64,000 nt of DNA, from contig MU839237.1 of NCBI GenBank assembly GCA_030685235.1, forward strand, positions 1-64,000, in the 5' to 3' direction. Below the pieces are notes generated by a model that worked only from the letters and a program-made list of their open reading frames with translations, had not been told where the DNA came from and did not search any database. Origin of the DNA: Copromyces sp. CBS 386.78 (lineage: Eukaryota; Ascomycota; Sordariomycetes; Sordariales; Sordariaceae). Positions 45,201 to 58,100 of the stretch are shown here, in pieces; within the stretch, counting starts at the first letter, position 1, and every line of letters starts with the position of its first letter. The translations under genes were made by a program, and so were the position numbers.

Positions 45201-48037
45201 AGCTCCCTCCTCTTACTAATCCTTTTTATTCTCTTTATTACCCTATTATATTATAAACTAATTATTATTCAAAATATAATTACCGTCGGTTTTGCTAATA
45301 ATATTAATATTATTATAGTAGTAAAGACTATTAAAGAAAATTATTGGACGTTCTAAATAATATAGGATATTTACTTGGGTTAAATAATTGAGAAAAGGAT
45401 AGAATTCGAAGTAAGTAAAACGGAATTTATATATTTTACGTAGATAAAGGAATTAAAAATAGACAATCTCTAAATTGGAAGGGTCGTATTTAAATTAATA
45501 AAATTAATTAAATTCCTTAGGGTTTAATTAAATTGGAAATTTAATTACTAAATATATATAGAAGTAATAAAAAAAAATAGTTACGTAAATAAATATATTA
45601 ATATAATTAGCGGCGAAAATTTAGGGTTTTCTTTTATACGAACGAGGGAAATTTATATTAAATATATTTAGAGCGCAATTATATATAAAGTATTAGTTTT
45701 CTATTAATTAATCAAAATTTATAGTAAACTACGAAGGATAATAATTGGATTAGTTAAATATTAAATTAAATATTTAAAAATTATTATTAAAGCGTATAAA
45801 AATATGCTAATAAAGAATTTAAAGACGGAAAATTTTTATCCGCCGTTCGACTTCTATTTTAATAAGCGGGTTAAAACTTTTAAAAAAAAGTTCGCCTATA
45901 TAAATTAAATAACGTTTATCCGAAGGACTATAGTTTAAGTAGTTAGCTATATTTAAATAAAGAGAGTAAGAAGTTGGCTACCCGCTAATAAATTAGAAAG
46001 CGGTACTATTAAAATTAAGTAGGTTAAAGAGTAGGTATTAATAGAAAAACCTTTAATAATTGTAATAAATCCGCCCCCGGCAATATGAATATTACCGCCT
46101 CTATTATAAATATCAGAATTAACCGCTATAGACTACGAAGGGTAATTAAAAGAAGTAACGATAAAAGAATAAGTATTGCGCTCTAATTATTAATTAGCGG
46201 CAGCGGCAATTAAATTAGGCTGGCGGTACGAATTTACTATTGTTAATTTTAACTTAAGGTTTAATAGTAATACTATAAAATAATATATAATCGGTACGAA
46301 GTAGAAAATAAAGGAAACCTAATAACCGGAAGACGATAACGAATAATATTTATTATTTAAAGTAAAGAATTTCTTTTTTACTTAAGTAAAGACGGAAATT
46401 ATTAATTTTCGGTCTTTTTTCTTCTAAAAGAAAGCTCTGGATATTATAATATTAATTCACTTTTATAAAATAAATAAAGAAATTTTTACGTATATTATTT
46501 TAAATTATTTATAAATAGCCGATTATTAAATGACGGTAATTAATTAATTGTATATGAAAAAAGAATTTTAAATTTATTTAAACGATAGAACCCGAACTAA
46601 GAGAATCCTTTCGTAAGTATTATAATTTAATAGATTAAATAAATATTATTTAATAATCGAATTAGAAGGAGAATAGCATAATAAATTCGCACGGCATTTT
46701 TAAATATATTTAATTATAATATTAAAATAAGAGAGTACGGAGGAGATAAGAAGAAAAGGAATTGGATTATACTAATTATAATAATTATTTAACAACGAAT
46801 ATAATATATTAAAATATTTAATTAGTATTCGCTCGTAAGCGAAGAGTTTGTAAAATATTTAAAATATTTATTTCTAATTTTTAATAATTTTATAACGTTA
46901 TTTTACTTAACCTTTATTACCCGGAAGGGGACTAATAAAATTATTTATTATTATAAGAGAATTAGTATTAATACTTCTATTATTAATTTTAAAGACGGGA
47001 ATAGTAGAACTATTAGATAAAAATATTTTATTATATCCTTTAATATAATAATTATTAATTTTTATATTTTAATAGCCCTGGAAAGTATTAAGGTTGATTA
47101 TAAAATTGTTTATAATTAAACGTTTACGTATAGCGAAGAAAGAATTAGTAGCCGCGCTATAAAAGTAATAAAAAATAAGGGTATAATTACCCTTAATACG
47201 AAATAAAGTAATAGCTGTAACCTATATAGCGTTATATTTATTGTAAAAACCTAAAAGAATATTTAATATATACTTCGTATTAATAATTATATAAATAGTA
47301 TTCTACTTAATAGTATTTCGAAGAACGTTAAAAAAGGAAGCGAAATAAGGCTGTAAAAAGAAATTTATTCTTAATATTGACATAATAAATATTATTTACG
47401 AAGATTTTTAATATATAAAAAGATTAAAATTCGGGGTATTATAAATAAAGTTAGCGAACTTTAAAATATAATAAAGGTAAAACGTATTATAAATAATATT
47501 AAACGCTTAGTTAGTATAAGAAAAGGAAGTAAGTATAGGGATAAAGAAGATTTATTAGCCGATAAGAAAATTAAAAGAGGGGTTAGAGGCTAATACTTGG
47601 GCGAAGGACTAGAATTTAAATGTAAAGGACGAGGGGCGTATAAGGGACGGGGGGAATTTAAAGGAAGAAGAGTCTATTATTTTACCGAATTTAGTAGTAT
47701 ATTGGATAGCGTTATAATCGGTACGAATAGCGAGACTAAAGCGGTTAAAGGTACGGCCGGATAAGCGGTTAGGGGTATAATTAGCGGAGGAGGATGTTAT
47801 TTTAAAAATTAGTAGCGTAAGGAAAAAAGAAAAAGGTTTTAAAGTTAATATCGAAGAGGAATTTAAATAGAAGGAACGAATGGGCCTTTATATTTATATA
47901 AACTTTAGTAGAATCGTAGCAATTAGGAGGATAATAATAAAGCGGGAATAAGGGCAAATAATAGGGAAGGGACGGTTATTATAAGCAATTTTAAAAAAAA
48001 GAACGGCGTATAGGAGCGGTATTTCGATTATTCTAAT
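42261..48037 (+). mobile_element. LINE copy L5, segment 2
   Basis: Continuation of L5 through the end of ORF1 (to about 43120), endonuclease (about 43150-43920), linker, reverse transcriptase (about 44550-45600) and the ORF2 C-terminal and 3' region. It matches L9 54290-60085. It is one of the most heavily mutated copies and lacks only the last about 240 bases of the LINE, where copy B of the unclassified element begins. Confidence 0.87.
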
Positions 48038-48073
48038 AACATCGTCTTCCGGCGCGAGGCGGGAAGAATTTGC

Positions 48074-48092
48074 TGAAGCGTAGCTGTTATAG
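48074..48092. repeat. Inverted repeat of copy B, left
   Basis: tgaagcgtagctgttatag, inverted at 49031-49049 with two mismatches. Confidence 0.8.
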
Positions 48093-48104
48093 GTCTAGAG
48101 TTAA

Positions 48105-48384
48105 ATTCTACCTACTATAAACGTTAAAATTTTAACGGTCTATTGTAAATAATAAGCTGGATTCTACCTACTATAAACGTTAAAATTTTGACGGTCTACT
48201 ATAAATAATAAGCTGGATTCTACCTACTATAAACGTTAAAATTTTAACAGTCTACTATAAATAATAAACTGGATTCTACCTACCGTAAACGTTAAAATTT
48301 TAACGGTCTACTATAAATAATAAACTGGATTCTACTTATTGTAAATATTAAAATTTTGACAGTCTACTATAAATAATAAGCTGG
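48105..48384. repeat. 56-bp minisatellite in copy B, five units
   Basis: Five 56-bp units beginning attctacctactataaacg or close to it, then a degenerate unit of about 52 bases to 48436. Confidence 0.92.
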
Positions 48385-48504
48385 ATTCTATAATAAATAA
48401 TAAGATTTTAATATTCTAATATAAATACTAAGTTGGATTCTATAGTAAATAATTACTTTTTATCCCATAAGTTATTATATATTTAAATTCTAGTACCCTT
48501 AAGT

Positions 48505-48607
48505 TATTTTATTTTTATTTTTATTTTTATTTTTATTTTTATTTTCAAGGTATTCGAGGTATTTTATTTCTACTTTATTTTTGTAAGTTATTTTATTTTT
48601 ATTTTTA

Positions 48608-48638
<31 letters not shown>

Positions 48639-48642
48639 TTTA
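48505..48642. repeat. (ATTTTT)n tract in copy B
   Basis: Two hexanucleotide runs separated by about 40 bases with two GAGGTATTTTA-like words. Confidence 0.88.
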
Positions 48643-48766
48643 CTAAAGACCCATTCGGCAAATTTTTTTAAACTAAGATATTCCTTAATTAGAAGGTGCA
48701 CGGACCTCTAGCCGGGTACAAAATGACCGCCATCTTTTCCTCATTATTTTGGTATCCTTTTTATTT

Positions 48767-48781
48767 TTAGGGTTAGGGTTA
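48767..48781 (+). repeat. Two telomere-type units in copy B
   Basis: ttagggttagggtta. Same position within the element as in copy A. Confidence 0.6.
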
Positions 48782-48802
48782 TTAGTGAAGAAAAAATTTA
48801 CA

Positions 48803-48846
48803 TCACGTGCTCAAAGGTCACGTGCGCAAAGGTTACGTGCATAAGG
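48803..48846. promoter_or_regulatory. Three 15-bp repeats with E-box cores
   Basis: Units tcacgtgctcaaagg, tcacgtgcgcaaagg and ttacgtgcataagg place CACGTG, CACGTG and TACGTG exactly 15 bases apart (48804, 48819, 48834). CACGTG is the usual core for bHLH regulators. Copy A lacks this block. Whether it acts as a promoter is unknown. Confidence 0.6.
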
Positions 48847-49030
48847 CGAGTACGGGCTGCGAAAATTCTGACTAATGATGAGAACGGGCTATAAAAGTTC
48901 TGACCAATCCCAATTGAGAAATTCAGATTTGACAGACCAATCACAGCACGAAGAACTTACATGGGTATTGCCCCCATTATAGAGAAGCTACGCTATGCTC
49001 GCTCACTTCGTGTAAATACTTCATTCTTGA

Positions 49031-49049
49031 CTATAATAGCTGCGCTTCA
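49031..49049. repeat. Inverted repeat of copy B, right
   Basis: ctataatagctgcgcttca, partner of 48074-48092. Confidence 0.8.
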
Positions 49050-49530
49050 AAAATTGGAAGGCGGTTGTAAATATAATACGGAATTTATTGAATTCCTTTT
49101 TAAAAGCGGTGATTTAATTGTAGAGAAACTTAATTTATTCTATATAATCCTTTATATTAGTTTAAGCGGCGAATAAATATTAAATATAAATAATTACAAT
49201 ATTATATTTTTTACGGGCGACTTTATAATTAAAATCCTTAATACGGATTTAGAAGTAGATAACCTCTTTTTTAGCCGTAATAAAGTCTTTTTCGAAATCG
49301 CGGGCGTCAATTCTAGTAATAATAATATTATTACGAAATAGACGGTAGAAAACAGAAAAAAAGGTTTAAAAAGCGGGAAGGTTAATAAGAATATAGGCCT
49401 AGGAAATAGGGATTAAGACTTTAATTATTTAATAATAGAAGCCCTCGAACGCTTAAACGAAAATTATTAAATCGTCCTAATAATTTAAATTAATAATTAT
49501 TATAATAGTACTAATAATTATAATAGTAAT
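49050..49530. mobile_element. Fragment related to the 5' part of G2
   Basis: Matches 18780-19260 in G2 in the same direction, but diverged beyond RIP. A plus-strand frame is open from within copy B to a TAA at 49174-49176 and continues past it with few stops, all TAA or TAG. Its left end is copy B and its right end an LTR, so it is a remnant of an older G2-like element cut on both sides. Confidence 0.65.
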
Positions 49531-49745
49531 TATCACGGGGCAAGGGCGCCGTTAGGTCTGAGGTACGATATGTATTATTGTACGAAGAGAGTAAGAAAGA
49601 GGTATACGCTAGCTAGGGCATAATATAGGGCTCGTTGAGCCTCTATACCAAGGCTAGGCCCAGTACTATAGCAATAGCTATACACATAACAGCGCGTTAG
49701 CCAATAGCACGCAAGGCACAGGGTATATAATCTAGCCCTATAATA
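49531..49745 (-). repeat. LTR of a third gypsy-like element (G4)
   Basis: About 215 bp, from TATCACGGGG to CCCTATAATA, the same ends as the G2 LTR but with a diverged, less RIPped interior (for example gctagggcataatatagg). On its right, read on the minus strand, comes a purine run ctttcttgaggggagg, placing this as the 3' LTR of a minus-strand element that inserted in the fragment at 49050-49530. Confidence 0.7.
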
Positions 49746-50765
49746 CTACCTCCCCTCAAGAAAGGCTCCCGGTTATGAAAGTACTGTTTAAATTAATTTA
49801 AATATAATATTTTACTCAAAGTAAGTCTTCCCGCGGATGCGCCCAATCGAAAAGTTTACTAAGACAACTATCTACTTAGCGCTAAAATTCCTACTCAGAG
49901 GCGTCCGCTAGCCAAAATATTACTAAATATACCCTTTCCTCAAAAATATCCCTCCGCCTCGATTATTATTCTAAATAATCCTAAATAGGCTTGGAATCGT
50001 GCCTAATAGTCTTATAAGCCTTCTATTTATACTTTACTATTATTAACCCCCGACGGGGGGTACTATAAGCACGTTCGTAGTATAGTAGTATATAAGGACG
50101 CTTATAATCCTACTAGTATTATAAACTATAGAAACCTTCTATTCGAATTTCGTTTATAACTATTATAATTATTATTTTTCCATTTCGTAACTATATCCCT
50201 TATTCTTACTAACCGCAATATAAAATCTTAATTATAGGCTCTAATTATTAATCAGGGGGTAAATTACTAAGGGTAGGGAATATAAGACTACTATAAAATA
50301 TATTATTTCCCGGTCGCTATTAATAGTACTTAATTATTACAGCTAGGTATCCATAAGGCGATTCGGCTAGGTTATATAGAATAAATCGTATTTTAAACTC
50401 CTTTTTTACTATTTTTTAATCGGTTTATTAGTATTATTAAACCACTTTAATACTTGGTTTAAATCATTACTAATAAAATTCTAAATTAAAAGTAAAAGGT
50501 GACGAAGACTTTTTCTTTAGCCTTCCCTTACCCTTTCTTTTTTTAACCCAAGCTGGGGGTATTCCAATATTTAGGTTAACATCGTAATACTCCTAAATAG
50601 TATTATTATATTCTTCTAAATCCTTGACTAATTACTAACTAAATTTATTAATACTTTTCTATTTAATATAATATATTTAGCGGCCGTTGTTTACTTTACC
50701 GTAACCGATAATTTTTTTGAAGTTTTATTTTTACTATTCGTTATTATATTTATTAGTTCTACTTA
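49746..50765 (-). mobile_element. Interior remnant of G4, 3' part
   Basis: About 1 kb next to the polypurine tract of G4, moderately RIPped. The minus strand can be read as coding with RIP stops (including the segments PPAWVKKRKGKG near 50540 and FDWAHPRED near 49830) but I find no diagnostic domain. It is cut at right by LINE L6, and its other LTR is not in the window. Confidence 0.45.
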
Positions 50766-53502
50766 TAATAATAATAATAATAGTCTTATTCCCTATGCTA
50801 TTTATTTATAGCGCCTTATTAGTATAGGGTACTTCTCCTAGTTCTCTAGAGGAAACTATGCGGCGATAAGCGCCGTCGGATAAAAACCGCTAACTCTTTT
50901 CGGTTACGAATAAATTGCGCCTACTCTATTTCGAATCTATTTATAGCGGTACTTACCCACCGTTATAATAAATAAGCTACTTCCCTTTTACCGCCTTCGA
51001 TCTAATATTAAAATAATCGAAATACTACTTTCGTATACTGCTCTTTCTTCTTAAACCGCTTATAGTAATTATCCCTTCCTTATCGTTTACTTTTATTCCC
51101 GCCTTATCGTCATCCCCCAAACTCTTACAATTCTATTAAAATTTATATAAATATAAAGGCCCCTTCTTTCTTTCTATATAAAAATTCCTCCCCGCCGCTA
51201 TTTTTCGAACTTTCCCTTCTTCCTTATTTAATTAACTTTCAAAATAGCGTCCTCTTTTATTAGCCGTACTCTTAACTGTCTTCCTAGCCGTATATCCAAC
51301 CCCCTAAATTTTATAATTTATATTAATTATAGTATTACTAAGCGTAATATCGATTTCGTCTATATAATAGACTCCCTATCCCTTAAATTCTTCTATTCCC
51401 CTATACCCCCCTCTTCCCTAACGCCCGAACTTTAAACCCTTATTTAGGTATTAACTTCTAACCCCGCCTTTAACCTTCCTCCCGGCTAATAAATCCTCTT
51501 TATCCTTATATTTACTTCCCCTTCTTTCTACTAATTATATTAATTTGTACTATCTATTATATTCTTTACTTTTATTATAATTTAAAATTTACTAATTATA
51601 TTCATAATACCCCGTCCTTCAATATAATTATATTCTATATACTCTTCGCGGAATATACTCACTATATTAATATTAAAAATAAATTTCCTCCTATAATTTT
51701 CTTTTCATTTTCTTCTCTAATATTCCTCGAAACGCCGGTAAATAGAACGCTACTTATCCTATTACTAATATAAAATATATATTAAATATTCCGTTAAATT
51801 ATTATAATAAATATAATACTATTTAAATTATAATTATTATTTTATCCTATTCTTAAAATAATATTAGTCCCCTAATTTATTATCTTTATAATACTTATAT
51901 TAACTTCTTTAAAAATGTATATAAACGTTTAATTATAGACAATCTCCTATATAACCCTAATATCCTTCCTCGTTACCGGAATATAAAGGTCGAAAATTAC
52001 TAGCGTAAAGAATATCGTAAAATATTCTTAACTAATTGCCCCTCTACTTCTATTTTCGGTTCTAATAGAAGAAATATTAATATTAATTCCCTAATAGTAA
52101 TTAATAGCCCTATTAATCCCCCTCCGGCTAATAAAGATTAAGTTCAATAGTGTTATAAAATTATTAAAAATTAGGAATTAATATTTAATATACTCCGCGA
52201 ATTCCTCGCCTATAAAAAACGCTAATTAATTATTTTAATACTACCTTCGTAATTAAATAATTATTATAATTAGAATAATTTAATTCTTCTTCCTCTTATC
52301 TCTCCCGTACTTTTTTATTCTAATATTATAATTAAATATATTTATAAATATTACGCAAATTTATTATATTACTCTCCTTCTAATTCGATTATTAAATAAT
52401 ATTTATTTAACTTACTAAATTATAATATTTATAAAAGGATTCTTTTAATTCGGGTTCTATTGTCTAAATAAATTTAGATTTCTTTTTTTATTTATAACTA
52501 ATTAATTACTATTATTTAATAATTAGCTATCTATAAACAATCTAGGATAATATATATAAAAGTTTTTTTACCTATACTATAAAAATAAATTAGCGTTATA
52601 ATATCTAGAACTTTCCTCCGGATAAAAAAGGACCGGAAATTTATAATTTCCGTCTTTATTTAAATAAAAAAAGAATTCTCCGCTTTAAATAATAAATACT
52701 ATTTATTATTGTCTTTTAATTATTAAATTTTCTTCTTTTTTTATTTTATACCGACTATATACTATTTTATAATATTATTGCTAAACTTTAGGTTAAAATT
52801 AACAATAATAAATTTATATCGTCGGCCTAATTTAATTACTACTGCCGCTAATTAATAATTATAGTATAATACCTATTTTTTTATTATTATTTTTTCTAAT
52901 TACCCTTTATAATTTATAATAATTAATTTTAATATTTATAACGGAGGCGGTAGCGCTTCTATTACCGAAGGCGGACTTACTACGATTATTAGAAATTTCT
53001 CCGTCGGTACTTATTCTTTAGCTTACTTAATTTTAATAATATTATTTTCTAATTTATCGGTAGGTAGCCGACTTTTTATTCTCTTTATTTAAATACGGTT
53101 AATTACTTAAATTATAATCTTTTAAATAAATTTTATTTAATTTATACGGGTAAACCTTTTTTTAAAAACCTTAACCCGTTTATTAAAATAGAAATTAAAT
53201 AACGGATAAAAAATTTCTATTTTTAAATTCCTTATTAGCGTAACTTTATACGCCCTAATAATAATTTTCAAATATTTAATTTAATATTTAACTAACTTAA
53301 TTACTATCCTTCGTAATTTACTATAAATTTCGGTCGGCTAATAGAAGGCTAATATTCTATATATAATTGTACTCCGAATATATTTAATATAAATTTCCCT
53401 CCTTCGTACAAAAGAATAACCTTAAATCTTTACTACTAATTATATTAATATATTCGTCTACGTAATTATCTTCTTTTTTACTACCTCTACGTATATTCAA
53501 TA
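50766..53502 (-). mobile_element. LINE copy L6, segment 1
   Basis: Minus-strand LINE starting at left with the reversed (ATT)n tail and conserved 3' end, then the 3' region and ORF2 C-terminal part. It is interrupted by L9; the last 14 bases (53489-53502, acgtatattcaata) are the target duplication of L9. Confidence 0.9.
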
Positions 53503-53524
53503 AAGTTATTATTTTATATATATA

Positions 53525-55161
53525 TTGTATCGATTTGCGTTAAACGACGCTGAAACCGGAAACGCCGATTTCTGGTTAGGAAGTGCTCTAAAACGAAAAC
53601 CGATAACGGTAATCGATTTAGGAAGGTTATTTACCCCCTCCGCGATATCCTACGACGACTGTAGCAATAGTATTAAGCCGTCGCTACCGATAACGATTGA
53701 TAGAGGTGTGAGTAGGTTTGAAAATAACGTTTATAACCCTTTCGGAGGTATTTTAAGATGTAATAACCCCGACGCCGTATTTATTATAAAAATTTCGGAG
53801 AAGATAGAGGAAGACAATAAAATTATAAAGAAATTTATTGTTATAACGAATAAGATTATAGACTACGTTGCTATAACGATTAACGACCGTTATTGGGTTT
53901 AAAAATTCTTTTTCGAATTTGTAAAAAATTTTACGAAGAAAAGTGGGTTTAAAATATTTAAAGTAAATAAAGCTACCGAAGCCTAATTTGTTATTAAGAA
54001 GGATATTAATAATTTGAAGAAATTTATTTCGAAAGAAATAAAGAAAGATATTTAAGAGGCGCCGAAGAAATAGATTAATATTGTCCGGAAATTATTAAAT
54101 AAAGTTAACGCTACCTTTTATTATTTATTTACTATTATTATTAAAAAGTTTATCCCTTTTAATTATGAACGTTAATTTACTATTAAAGGGGTTTAAATTA
54201 CCGCCGAATTTACTACGTATTCGAATAATAATATAAAATAGGCCGTCGAAGGCGCTTTGAAGGAGAATCCGTATAAAATAGTCCGCGTAGCTATTAGGAT
54301 AATAATAAATAGAAATTATATAATTATTTTCGATAAACTAATTAGGGATTAATATTGGAAATATTAAATTTAAGTTAAAAGTTTTTTTAGAAAAGAGGCC
54401 GTTATATCTTTAAGTATTATAGCTATTTTAGTTAAGGGAATTCTATAGGTTAATATTAATACGAAAAATCTGAATTAATTATATAAAAAATAAGGGAAAG
54501 GAATAAGGAGGCGGAAATTATTCGGATTAAATTTTAGAAGAGACGTAAAGGGGAGGAGAGAAGAATATTCTTAATAAAAATCGCTATTGCGAAGGTTATA
54601 ATTTTCTTTTAAAAGAATTTTTTCCTTTAGGATAGTGGCGTATACGTATATAAATTATTTTAAATTATAGTTTCCGCTTAATAATATTTTAAATATTAGT
54701 ATTTCGGATATACGGCGAAATTCTATTATTAAGAGGACGTTTATAGCTATTATAGTAAAATTAAGTACGAAGGGCTACGTATAGGAGAAGAGAATTATCC
54801 TTCGAATAAAAATAGTTCTTTAGTTTTTTATAAATTATATAGGAAGTTAGGGTATTTTGCCTTCGATAAAAAAAGATACCCGTTCGTAAGAGTAGTTTAT
54901 ACGAAAGTATTTATTAATTATATTAAAAGGCTTTATAATTTTATTATTCGTAAAGGATTGGCTAAATTGGTATTAGAGCCAACGATAAAATTGGAGGAAG
55001 ATATTATAATCCCTAATACCTTCCTTAATTCCTATTTAATTATAATTTTAAAGAAATTATTTATAGGAGGAGGAAAAAAAGGCCGGTTTAAAAAGATTAG
55101 AGGCGGCTTTCGGCCGAAATCCGTAGGTATAGGCTTAATAGACGTTTATACCTACTCCTAA
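53525..55161 (+). pseudogene. LINE L9 ORF1 (Gag-like), RIPped
   Basis: Open from about 53525 (TTG codon, not ATG) to 53902, then continuing in the same frame with RIP stops; a late open part is 54958-55161, rich in Lys/Arg/Gly. A CCHC-like segment near 54826-54870 has Tyr at the positions of Cys and His. The well-kept N-terminal 125 codons match the 5' end of L0. ORF1 proteins of these LINEs bind the element RNA. No start ATG is seen at the 5' end. Confidence 0.72.
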
Positions 55162-55199
55162 AATATAAGCGATTATACCCGTATTAATTCTATTGCTAT

Positions 55200-58100
55200 T
55201 ATATTTTTAATTACTATTATTACTTTTAAAGAAATAATACTCCCCTAGCGTATTATTAGATTAGAAGGAAGTTTTTTATAGGGTAATTAAGAATTTAATT
55301 AAAAATATTCTATTAGAATGTAAGGAAATCGTATAAGAAAAGGAAAATATTATTTAAATAAGAGGAGATTTATAATATTATAGTAATTTAAAAGTTGGGT
55401 AAGAATTTAAATAGGGATATTTACCGGCCGAAGGGCGGTGAATATTATAGTGTCGATGATTTAGAGAAGGGTAGAAATAATAACTTATATAAATAAGAAA
55501 TAGAATTTAAAAGATTTAAATTTCTGGGTTAGGAAAAATTAGGCTATAATAAAATTAAAAAATTTATAAGAATTAATAACCGTTTATTCTATTTATTCGC
55601 TTATTTTCCTTTAAAGTACATTAGAATATTAATAGGGGTTTCCCTTCCTCGAATTCTTCGAAGAAAAATCTTCGGCCGGTTAATATATAATTATAAGAGA
55701 TTATAACCTCTATTATTCCGATTAAAATTTAGAGAATAGAATTAATTTAAATATTATAAAGTTATTTATGTAGGTATAGCAATAGAAATTTAATTTTATT
55801 ACTTCTTATAAGGAATTAACGAGGTTTGGAAATACGATTAAAGGAGAGAAAAATAGAATAATCGATTATATATAGGTTTTATAGTGTATTGAGGCCGAAT
55901 ATTAGGGAGTATAACGATACGGATAAATAGGTTCGGACTATTACCCCTAAGAAATTTAAATTTTAAAAAAAATAAAAAATAGGAAAATAGAAGTAGAAGA
56001 AAGGTTTAATTAGAATTTAATAAACGTGGAAAAAGTATAGGAAGTGGTGGAAAAACGAATATCGATCTTAAAGGGGATTAAAACGGTAAAAGAATTCGAA
56101 TTAAAATTTAATAGGTTCGATAGCGAATTCGTTAGTATTATAGAGGAATTTATCTTATATTAAAAGAAAGATTGGGGAAAATAAGTGGATTAGTAGAATT
56201 TAAAGTATAAAATAGTAATAAAGGAAGTATAGTAGAAATAGTAGGTTTAATTTAGGAATTAGACGCCTTTAAATTAAAGAAAGTTTATAGAAGTAATAAT
56301 AAAAAAGAAGAAATTTATTACAAAAATTTAAAGAGCGAAATAGTGTAATTATATTATAAATATATTAAAAGACCCGAATAAACTTTAATTATTAAAGAGG
56401 TAAATTAAGATATAAAATTATTATTTAATAAATTTATTAAAATTATTACCCTTTAAATAAAATAAGCGGGCGAATGAAATTAAAGATTATAGTAATAAAG
56501 TAAATATTTTTACCGATTATTTCTTTTTGAAGGTAGAAGTTTCGACGGGCTATTTATTAAATTAGATTTAATTATTAAACGGTGATACCCCGGTACTTAT
56601 TAATAATCTAATTACCGAAGAAGATATTTAAGAAGTTTTTTCGAAAATAATGCCTAATAAAGTATTAGGTATTGATTAATTTTTAAATAAATTTCTAAAA
56701 ATATGTAGAAAACCGTTTAAGTAAGCGATAGCGGTTTTCGCTATAGCGAACCTCCGGTTCGGATATTTCCCTTAACGGTTTAAGAATGCGAAAGTAGTTA
56801 TTTTTAAAAAATTTGGAAAAAGCGCCGAATAATAAAAATTGGCCGGGGTATAGTAGTTTATATCGTTTTTAAATAACGTTAGAAAATTTTTTGAAGCTTT
56901 TATAGTAAAGAGGTTAATATAGGTAGTAGAAAAGTATAAATTTTTTTCTCGGAAGGTTAAATAGGTAATTAAATAGGCCGTTCAATTGAATTCGCCGTCC
57001 GAATAGTTACCGACGTAATTTATATAATATAGAAATTCAAGGTTATAACGTTTTTTATATTCTTCGATTTAAAGGGCGTATTTAATAGAATTAATTATAG
57101 GTAGCTTTTATATACGCTATAGGAAATATAATTCCCGAAATAGATCTTTTAATAGGTTAATAGTTTTATTATTGGAAGAAAAGGTTTTTTTTTCTTCGAC
57201 GACGAAATTTCCTAATTTTATAATATTGTAGTAGGCGTATTGTAAAATTCCCCCTTTTTATTAATCCTTTTTATTTTCTTTATTACCTTATTATATTATA
57301 AATTAATTATTATTTAAAATGCGATTATTATTAGCTTCGCCAACGATATTAATATTATTATAGTATTTAAGATTATTAAAGAAAATTATTGGACGTTTTA
57401 AATAGTATAGGATATTTATTCGGGTTAAGTAATTAAGAGAGGGATAGAGTTCGAAGTAAATAAAATAGAATTTATATATTTTATATAGATGAGGGAATTA
57501 AGAATAGAAATTTTCTAAATTAGGGGAATTATATTTAAATTAATAGAGTTGATTAAATGCTTTAGGGTTTAATTAGATTGGAAATTTAATTACCGAATAT
57601 ATACGGAAGTAGTAAAAAAAAGGATAGTTATATAGACGAATATATTAATACGATTAGTAGCGAAGGTTTAGGGTTATTTTTTTGTGCGAGCGAAGGAGAT
57701 TTATATTAAATATATTCGGAGTGTAATTATATATCGAGTATTAGTTTTCTATTAACCGATTAAAATTTACAATAAATTACAAGGGATAGTGATTAGGCTA
57801 ATTAAATATTAAATTAAATATTTAAAAATTATTATTAGGGCGTATAAAGTTATATTGGTAAGGAATTTAGAAATAGAAATTTTTATTTATTATTCGATTT
57901 CTATTTTAATAAATGGGTTAAAGTTTTTAAAAAAAAGTTTATTTATACGAATTAAATAGGGTTCGTCCGAAGGATTATAGTTTAGGTAATTAATTGTATT
58001 TAAGTAAGGAAAGTAAGAAGTTAGCTATTTATTAATAAATTAGAAAATAATATTCTTAAAATTAAATAGGTTAAAAAATAAGTATCGATAAAGAAATTTC

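Larger units (their letters stand above)
48038..49049 (+). mobile_element. Unclassified 1-kb element, copy B
   Basis: The inverted partner of 27060-28161, about 1012 bp. From left: a shared end (aacatcgtcttccgg...), inverted repeat 48074-48092, minisatellite 48105-48384, (ATTTTT)n tract, two TTAGGG units (48767-48781), a 15-bp tandem repeat with CACGTG boxes (48803-48846), repeated CCAAT-type boxes and the second inverted repeat 49031-49049. The left flank is LINE L5 but the right flank is a G2-like fragment, so the insertion site is rearranged. The open frame 48961-49176 crosses its right end and is not taken as a gene. Confidence 0.75.

Noticed and set aside
48105..48436. CRISPR array
   Set aside because: The 56-bp units are adjacent tandem repeats without unique spacers, in a eukaryotic genome.
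48767..48781. Chromosome end or telomere healing site
   Set aside because: Only two TTAGGG units, placed identically inside both copies of an element, so it is part of that element.
49050..49176. Gene at 48961-49176
   Set aside because: The frame joins the inverted repeat of copy B to a G2-like fragment, so it is a chance fusion.
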